Source: Trichobilharzia regenti
Taxonomy: Eukaryota; Platyhelminthes; Trematoda; Strigeidida; Schistosomatidae
Length of the DNA stretch: 64,000 bases
Assembly: GCA_944472135.2 (NCBI GenBank)
Contig: OX235263.1
Span: 4,757,517-4,821,516 of the forward strand
Reading direction: 5' to 3'
Part shown: in pieces, positions 57,225 through 64,000 of the stretch
Position numbering within the stretch: the stretch's first letter is position 1
Layout: every line of letters starts with the position of its first letter
The notes under the pieces: generated by a model
The model's input: the letters and a program-made list of their open reading frames with translations, nothing else
What the model was told of the DNA's origin: nothing
The model's database searches: none
Translations under genes and position numbers: made by a program

Positions 57225-57990
57225 TTCGATAAAGTCTCACAGTGTTTGTTATACAGTAATGTTTACTGATGTTGGTTCGAGCACAGTTTATTACTGCTCA
57301 TAATGATAATCATATCAAGGCACTACTTAAGCAACTTTCTAACTTCGTTCATATAATTCCATCATTATTTTTCATCTCTTGATTTGATTGGTTGTAGTAT
57401 TTTCAATATTTCCGGTATGAGTGATGAGTCATTCCTGTTGCAAGTAATCGGTGTAGAGTGCATGAAGCAGGCAGGAATCTGTAATCGACTTCTTCAGCTC
57501 TCCACCTAACTATATTACTTCTTAAAATAATAACCCCTTCCCACCACTCTATTTTGTGGTTGTGTGTTTTCGATGCAGTGCATTGTGGTGCCATTCTTAC
57601 CTCAGCTAAATTCTTATATTCTGATAATCTCACACTCCTGATCTACTAGTTTCACCTATGTACTAGACCTCACAGTAATTGCAAAGTATTTTGTAAATTA
57701 TATTATTTTGTTTGATTAGGTCGACCGGGTCCCTTGGTCTACAGAGCTTGTCCCTGTGTGAGTTTGTAGGTTTGAATGCCACCCTAATTCTGACTTTATT
57801 CAGAATCCTACGTAGGGTTTCAGATGTCCCTTTACTATATGGTAAAACTGTAGATGAGTTGTAATCTCTCTCATTTATGTTATCATTGTTAGTTTCACAA
57901 TTATTTTTAATTCGCTTTTGGCCTTTACTGATCTTCGTAATGAATTTTATAGGATAGTTATTTAACACCAACACCTCTTCTATATTTTTT
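57225..57990 (-). mobile_element. PLE-C fragment, inverted half
   Basis: 103 open codons (57663-57974, minus): linker NYPIKFITKISKGQKRIKNN, STVLPYSKGTSETLRRILNK, KLCRPRDPVDLIKQNNIIYK, then the nuclease in broken frames and the 3' end at about 57225. Confidence 0.7.
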
Positions 57991-57995
57991 ATTTG

Positions 57996-58740
57996 ATCAG
58001 ACCCGGTTGATCCAATTAGAACAAATAATATAATTTACAAAATACCTTCCACTGAGTCTGCTTTAAGTTAACTACAAAGGTCAAACTAGTAGATCGGGGG
58101 TAGTCAAATGGTCGGAACATACGAATTTAGCTAAGTGAAGAATGGTTACCCCCAGAAGATGAGTAATTTAGGAAAAAGCTCAGCAATCGCACTACATGCA
58201 TTAACACACAACCACACAATAGAGTGGTGAGAGAGGGGTAAAATTCTAAGAAGTAATCTATGTAGGTGGAGAGAGAGAGGTTGATTACGGAATCCTGGTT
58301 CATTGAGTCTACACCCAACACAACACATGCAACAGAAATGACTCAATGAAAATACCAGAAATATGCGTGGAAAATATTATTACCACCAATCAGTCAGTCA
58401 GTCAAATCAGAGGAGGATAATAAATAATCTTAAAATTATATTTCAATTCAAACACATCACAGAATTCTAACAAGTCACTTATTATAACTATGTCGCATCT
58501 GATTGTAATTGATGAATAACACTCATATTATTATTTTTGAATGCACATTATCCTATATAGATTTTTATTCCAGTATCTAGTCAATTCCACTCATGTATGT
58601 AATTAAAGGAAAAAAGTTGTGTGAGTGAGTAACTTGATATGATTATGAGTGACAATAGTTTGTGCTCTAAACGTGATCGCATCAGTTAATATTACTGAAC
58701 ACCACTGTGTGCTTTTTCAAAATAAAATATTATTCAAAAT
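57996..58740 (+). mobile_element. PLE-C fragment, forward half
   Basis: Starts at the same protein position as the minus half passes (DPVDPIRTNNIIYKIP), then a worn nuclease with NLGKSSAIALHALTHNHTIE and the 3' end (TCTAAACGTGATCGCATCAG region). Confidence 0.7.
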
Positions 58741-58744
58741 GGAG

Positions 58745-59480
58745 TTGTATTCTACTTTCTTGTCTTCTACCCTCATCCGGGTTAAAATCTACACCTCACT
58801 ACCACTTTAATTGACCTGACCAACGCTCAATTTCTAGTCATTTATGTTACGTCATCCAACTTATTTGCTCAATATCAGTTCTAACATAAATGGCATTATT
58901 ATCTACCCAATTTCTACTTAGTCTCCAACTGTAACTATCTCTGTTGTTATCTTGACCTAGGTTGAAACATTTTAGTCAGTTATATTACGTTGTCTAACTT
59001 ACTAAATCAATCTTACTTTAGCTGCTGTCTAATTAACCTTTGCATGGAGGATTTAATCATGAGCTGACATCAGTTAGAGAACCACTGGAAAACCAGGGAG
59101 TACTGGACAGCTGTTTCGTCGTAGTTTGGGACTCTTCAACAGTACACACCCACCGGGATTCGAACCCAAACTAGGACGAAGCAGCTGTCCAGTACTCCCA
59201 GGTTTTCCAATGGTTCCCTAACTGATGTCAGCTAATGATTAAATCCTCCATGCAATCAAACAAAATCCCTACAATACCAATACTTAATAATTAACCTTTG
59301 TTTCTATATTAGATCATTCATGTACACACACATCGGACACAATTTTTACTCATTCGTACTCATGCGTTCAGACTAAATGAATTCATGGGTTGCTTGAAAA
59401 TCCCATTTAGTCCTATGAAAAAGAGAAGACGTTCAGCGAAGAGACTCTTTTCGGCGAATTCATTCACATAGCTGTCCTTA
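58745..59480 (+). mobile_element. PLE-A 5' terminal repeat with SINE-C insertion
   Basis: 58745-59042 and 59289-59340 are the terminal-repeat sequence of 7687-8243; the end motif appears inverted at 59430-59450. A SINE-C foldback (59043-59288) interrupts it with a 12-bp target duplication. Confidence 0.65.
59043..59288. repeat. SINE-C foldback with 12-bp target duplication
   Basis: Arms 59043-59130 and 59165-59252 (88 bp each) are reverse complements with a few mismatches; spacer 34 bp with a B-box remnant. The insertion is framed by AATTAACCTTTG at 59031-59042 and 59289-59300, so it entered as one already folded-back unit or was made during insertion. Confidence 0.8.
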
Positions 59481-59552
59481 TGCCTGTAAGAGACTCATTA
59501 TCAAATCATTCTGTAAAAAAGTTCACTTGATCTCACAGAAATTCTGGACACC

Positions 59553-60800
59553 TTGAACATTAAGGAAAAGGTTATGTGTTCAATTGACATAGAATCTTTA
59601 TTCACCATTGTTCCCCTTCATGAAACTGTTGATTTTATTTGTGATTACATCACAAGCAACGGCATAAACTTACCCATTCCCGTCACTTACATCAAAGACA
59701 TAATCTTAATGTGCACAGAAAATATTAGATTCACATTCTAAGAAAAGGCATATAGACAAATCGATAGTGTTGCGATGGGGAGCCCTCTGGGGCCCCTGTT
59801 AGCAGATATGTTTATGTCGAAATTAGAGAAACAAATTCCAGGTATGCTTGGAGGATTTATGCTGTATAAACCTTATGTAGATGATACTCTTATTATTGGT
59901 AATAATAGTAAATCTATTGAAAACTTCATTACTCTATTTAATCATATTCATCCAAATATTCGAGTGACTTCCGAACTAGAATCGAATAACAAACTCGGTT
60001 TCCTGGATATTTCTATGACTAGGAGAGATGATGGAACGATTCAGCGATCTATTTTTCGTAAACACACATGGAGTGGACAATATCTTCGTTTCATCAGTTT
60101 TGTTCCTATCCAGTATAAACGTTCCCTAGTGAAATGTTTGTTCTCAAGGGCCCGAAAAATATGCACGAGTGACACACTGATGGATGAGCTTCGACATGTA
60201 CATTCAGTTTTATTAGCTAATGGTTATCCGGAGAGCTTTATCACTTGTCACAGCAAAGAAAAACCACATCTCGAAAAGACAGCTTCTGTACCAAAGAAAG
60301 CCATCTTTATTAATCTACCATTCAAGGCCGACCAGATTATGCGGTTGACAGCTCAACTTGCCGAACATTTTCGATCCCTGTATTTACTCACGATTAAAGG
60401 ACGAAATTCTGTGGGCTCTAGTTCAAACTGCGTCTACCAGTTCACCTGCAGCTGCGGTGACACCCATATAGGTAGAACTAACAGAATGTTCCAATGTCGT
60501 CGAAAAGATCATATTCCAAAATGGCTACTAAATCATATCGAAAATCCTAACGAGATTAATCTTAGTAGAAATCCAGCATCATCCATTGCAAAACACTTAT
60601 TAATGTCTGGTCACAAAATAAATATTAATGACTGTTTCACAATTATTTCACATAACTCTAATTCAAGGTTGGTTATTGAAGGTGATGGAAGCACTTTGGA
60701 TTAATCACATACAGCCTAAACTGTGTGTACAAAAATCAATAGACTTCAATCTTCGCCTACCATGGACTGACTACATGACCTATCTAAATATGATTGGTCA
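59553..60800 (+). pseudogene. PLE-A protein, best preserved copy
   Basis: Penelope-like RT plus GIY-YIG nuclease, at least C-terminal 415 codons. RT palm SIDIESLFTIVPLHETVD (block A with its Asp), an in-frame TAA at 59739, YRQIDSVAMGSPLGPLLADM (block B), PYVDDTLIIG (block C, both catalytic Asp), SFVPIQYKRSLVKCLFSRAR (thumb), then VYQFTCSCGDTHIGRTNRMF (nuclease start, HIG for YIG) and KDHIPKWLL. A frameshift near 60665 is needed to reach the C-terminal ALWINHIQPKLCVQKS end at about 60800. One stop and one frameshift: recently active, now dead. Confidence 0.8.
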
Positions 60801-60944
60801 TTAGTATGTAGTTTTGTTTTTTATTTAACTGAGTAATTTTCATGAACTTTATTTTATCAATGTTAACCATGTTAGTTGTAAAGCGGTTGTAAAGAAACTA
60901 CGAAATGATATCATATCGCGAAATTTGTCTTCTTAATGCCTTGT

Positions 60945-61425
60945 TCAAATTATATATAATTATTTGTGTGTGTGTACATGAGGTTTTCAAGATTGGATTA
61001 TTCATCAGGTAATACAAGGATGATCTAATATAGAAACAGGGTTAATCAGACAGAAACTAAAGCAACTAAGATAGAGTTAGTAAGTTAGACAACGTGATAT
61101 AACTGACTAAAATGTTTCAACCTAGGTCAAGATAACAACAGAGATAGTTACAGTTGGAGACTAAGTAGAAATTGGGTAGATAATAATGCCATTTATGTTA
61201 GAACTGATATTGAGCAAATAAGTTGGATGACGTAACATAAATGACTAGAAATTGAGCGTTGGTCAGGTCAATTAAAGTGGTACTCAGATGTAGAAATTAA
61301 ATCGTGTGGGGGTAGAGAACAAGAGAGTTGAAAATGCAAAATATTGTAATTAAGAAGACAAAATAATACTAATGAAGATACAGAAAAAATGGTTGGGTAG
61401 AATTTACTTTTCAAGTAATAAGATA
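60945..61425 (-). mobile_element. PLE-A 3' terminal repeat, inverted
   Basis: Reverse complement of the unit at 7687-8160 and 58760-59340. With 58745-59480 it frames the PLE-A protein, so the element has terminal repeats in inverted orientation. Confidence 0.65.
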
Positions 61426-61554
61426 GATTAAGTCCATTTTAAGAGTAGTGATTGAGCAGAAGAATTTCATTCTGCATTCAGAGTTCAGTGCTTAGGAAGT
61501 GAATTGCCATTGCTTCTGCAATTTGAAGAAGTCTGATTCGTACACCTTTAGAAA

Positions 61555-61740
61555 GACAACTTCTTACTCTGTAGACGACTCGTCAGCTGGATGTACCTGC
61601 ATTTTTCAGTGAGTGATGATGTTCTCTCCGAGGCTCGAACCCAGTACCCATATTTTCGAACGCCAAAGCGTTATCCACCAGACCACTTGGGCCACGAGAG
61701 CCACCTCTTGTGCAACGGGTCATATTAATTATTGAATTGA
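61555..61740 (-). mobile_element. Sm-alpha unit, head and half ribozyme
   Basis: Minus strand: tRNA-like head GGCTCTCGTGGCCCAAGTGG, B box GGGTTCGAGCC, to the ribozyme's core CTGACGAGTC, where it stops at about 61565. Confidence 0.75.
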
Positions 61741-62075
61741 ATTTTTTTTTGATTTTCCCGTCGATTGATTGGACCGAAGTGCTCGGTCTCAGGCTGATAT
61801 ATTGGCTTCTTGAGCTAGGTACTTGGTTCGAGCCTCGGTGGGAACATCATCACTCACTGAGAAATGCAGGTACATCCAGATGACGAGTCCCAAATAGGAC
61901 GAAATGCGCATCCTGGATTCCACACTGCTAGCCACCATCCACCAATTGTATACTAATTAAATACCCAGACATCGTCGAAGCATCTGCACAAGAAGCCGAC
62001 ATATCAACCTGAGACCGAGCACTTCGGTCCAATCAATCGACGGGAAAATCAAATAAAAAATTCAATTCAACCAAG
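61741..62075. mobile_element. Sm-alpha foldback
   Basis: 61734-61816 inverted tail, then a plus-strand unit (B box GGTTCGAGCC, ribozyme 61874-61918, tail to 62071). Arms are the outer 80 bp. Confidence 0.75.
61874..61918 (+). ncRNA. Sm-alpha hammerhead, C3 to A
   Basis: ATCCAG, ATGACGA, GTCC-CAAATA-GGAC, GAAA, TGCGCA, TC, CTGGAT: only the first core base deviates. Confidence 0.75.
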
Positions 62076-62320
62076 ATTGATTTAGTAAGTTAGACAACGT
62101 AATATAACTAACTAAAATGTTTCAACCTAGGTCAAGATAACAACAGAGATAGTTACAGTTGGAGACTAAGTAGAAATTGGGTAGATAATAATGCCATTTA
62201 TGTTAGAACTGATATTGAGCAAATAAGTTGGATGACGTAACATAAATGACTAGAAATTGAGCGTTGGTCAGGTCAATTAAAGTGGTAGTGAGGTGTAGAT
62301 TTTAACCCGGACGAGGGTCT
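62076..62320 (-). mobile_element. PLE-A terminal repeat fragment
   Basis: Inverted, matches 58760-58985 closely, including CAACCTAGGTCAAGATAACA on the plus strand, which is shared with 61120-61140. Confidence 0.65.
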
Positions 62321-62333
62321 GATTCGTACACCT

Positions 62334-63060
62334 TTAGAAACACAACTTCTTACTCTGTAGACGACTTTGAAGTTTGTTTGGAGTGTAGCTTGGTGTCCGG
62401 ATTCTATCAGATGTTCTAAGATGGAGCGTCGGGGACATCGTTTTTCTCCTTTGTAAAACCATGTTGGTAAGTGTTCGGTGATACGCTTGGAAGGCGAACG
62501 CTAGCTGGGTACGGCCGACATACCTGGCTCCACACGAGCAGGCGAATTGATAAATACACATTGATGAGGCCAACAGTGGTAGCTTATCCTTCACGTACAC
62601 ATGGATTATAGGTTTTGTGGAGAAAGTTAGTCGTAGTTCAGCTGCGAAGAAGGTCTTCTTGAGTGAGCGCGACAGTCGATTTTTTAGTATTTCCGCAGAT
62701 ATATCTCCACTGGATTGAAGGTTCATGTAGAGTGGTTTCTTCGGGACGCTAAGCATAGGAGGCTTTTGTGGTCTAGGATTCATAGATTTTGCAATAAATC
62801 GTTTTGGGTAACAATTCTCGAAAAGGATTCTCTTGAGTTTGTCCAGTTCATCTTCTCTGGTGTCCGGGGTACAAATTCTGCGAACTCTGTAGCTGAGTGA
62901 ACGGATCAGGTTTCGTTTGGTGTATAGGGGTACCCAACTGTGAAAGTAAGTAAGCTGTCTGTTCCATGTTGACTTTCTGTAGATAGATATTTTCAGTGTT
63001 CCATCCTGTTCTCGTCTTGCTAGTTGAAGAGAATCTAGACGACATCCTGATAAGATCTAT
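62334..63060 (-). mobile_element. PLE-D fragment, RT end and nuclease start
   Basis: 149 open codons at 62337-62783: PRPQKPPMLSVPKKPLYMNL, LSRSLKKTFFAAELRLTFST, MCIYQFACSCGARYVGRTQL (GIY-YIG start), then a frameshifted end. Upstream (62848-63045) a second frame has the RT thumb sequence. Confidence 0.7.
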
Positions 63061-63099
63061 CTACAGACGTTGTAGCCCACGTCAAAACAAGAGTTCTTT

Positions 63100-63500
63100 A
63101 ATCTGAAATCAGTTTGGAAACCTGCCGACCTTCAATACTAATGTCACTAATGGTTCAAAAATAAGTCATGCGTGACATCAACAGCATTTTGAAAAGTGTC
63201 TTTCGAAGTCTTTCAACATCTGCCTTCACTGGCTCGGTACTGAAGATAAAAATGGCCCACCAGAAAGGAGTAACCACAAGGAAATCTGATGCCTAATGAA
63301 CTAACCAAGAACCAATCATTGGACAAATATTTTTGGAGGGAAATGGAGACTGATCGGACAACCTTTAGAGACCTTTGAGCAAAACCACATGGCAATGCTT
63401 AAAGTGGAACACCAATGGGAGACGACGATTTGTACTTTGGTCCAAGGATCACATGGAAGAGATTGTGTAAGGATAACACGGTGAAGTGGTGATGTGTCAC
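63100..63500 (+). mobile_element. RTE-like post-RT remnant
   Basis: Order AATCTGAAATCAGTTTGGAA, GTCTTTCAACATCTGCCTTC, and AATGGAGACTGATCGG resembles the post-RT part of RTE copies (16640-17000), without an open frame. Confidence 0.4.
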
Positions 63501-64000
63501 ATTAAGAATAATCTATTCAGTATTCAGGTGAAGTAATATTTCCCGGATAAATTGGTGATTCAGATAATTTGAAAAAGATCTTCGAATCATTTAATGATGA
63601 AGTCAAGAAGGGTGATGGGATAGACAGGTCATTTGACTAAAACCACTGTGAGGAACTTAGGTAAGTGCTCGTTATCCACTAGACAATAGTCATGAGGTTT
63701 CGTTTCCGTACAAGCGACTTTTCCCTTGAAAAGTTTCGCTGAAGAGAGAGAGAAGCCGGTCCACCTTTTTCCCTAATGTGATGTTTTTTCTGCCACTTTA
63801 GTTACACTATAATATATTTTTACACCCTCTTATATTATCGTCTATTTTTCTTCGATAGATTATATTCCGGATGCTATTGTCTGATTTCTGGTTACGGAAT
63901 TTTAATGATCATTGGATCTCGTGTTCTCTTGTAATTCATAAGTAATGCGCTGATTTAAATCTTTTTTTATTATACCTCAACTGCTGTCTCACTTCCTTTT
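63501..64000. other. unassigned
   Basis: AT-rich end of the window; no supported feature. Confidence 0.3.

Noticed and set aside
1..64000. CRISPR arrays, rRNA genes or bacterial-type operons.
   Set aside because: No regularly spaced short repeats with unique spacers, no rRNA sequence, and coding sequence is exon-sized with GT-AG introns.

Overview
The window is a piece of an AT-rich animal nuclear genome, almost certainly a blood fluke (Schistosoma or a close relative). The main reasons are several copies of a tRNA-headed SINE that carries a hammerhead ribozyme (the Sm-alpha type of schistosome satellite/SINE), many Penelope-like elements (PLEs: reverse transcriptase plus GIY-YIG nuclease), RTE-like and CR1-like LINE fragments, and host coding sequence split into short exons by very large introns. 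There is nothing prokaryotic here: no operons, CRISPR or rRNA.

Host gene. Three minus-strand exons (47973-48084, 41399-41715, 4909-5150) have good splice sites and fit together in phase. They encode two consecutive immunoglobulin domains in the style of the third and fourth Ig domains of the Turtle/IGSF9 cell-adhesion receptors. A fourth, less certain exon lies upstream at 49309-49424. The intron at 5151-41398 is about 36 kb and is packed with transposons. Most of the window is therefore probably intron of this one neuronal-type adhesion gene, transcribed right to left; both ends of the gene lie outside the window.

Repeats. At least five PLE lineages occur (called PLE-A to PLE-E here): PLE-A at 2.9-4.4, 14.0-15.3, 40.0-41.1, 41.8-43.6, 44.2-45.8 and 59.5-60.8 kb; PLE-B at 1.1-2.2, 7.4-8.9 and 45.9-46.5 kb; PLE-C at 9.5-11.2, 18.9-19.2, 27.9-29.0, 35.4-36.3 and 57.2-58.7 kb; PLE-D at 18.4 and 62.3-63.1 kb; PLE-E at 47.1-47.5 kb. 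Two RTE-like lineages (RTE-1 and RTE-2) and a CR1-like LINE supply the non-LTR fragments. Two near-identical solo LTRs with 4-bp target duplications lie at 12824-13174 and 15433-15784. All mobile coding regions are broken; the best preserved is PLE-A at 59553-60800, with one stop and one frameshift.

SINEs. Besides Sm-alpha I separate SINE-C, SINE-D, SINE-E and SINE-G, each with a tRNA-like promoter head. Two things stand out. First, the tail of SINE-C also folds as a hammerhead ribozyme of the same layout as Sm-alpha, usually with a damaged core. Second, Sm-alpha, SINE-C and SINE-E copies repeatedly occur as foldbacks, an inverted copy of the tail joined to a forward copy; one has 160-bp arms with a single mismatch by eye. 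The two Sm-alpha hammerheads with intact cores are both in the sense orientation of the host gene, whereas the better-preserved plus-strand copies have lost the essential C3 base.

Limits: family names and element borders come from reading motifs and comparing copies by eye; most borders are good to about 20-50 bases only.
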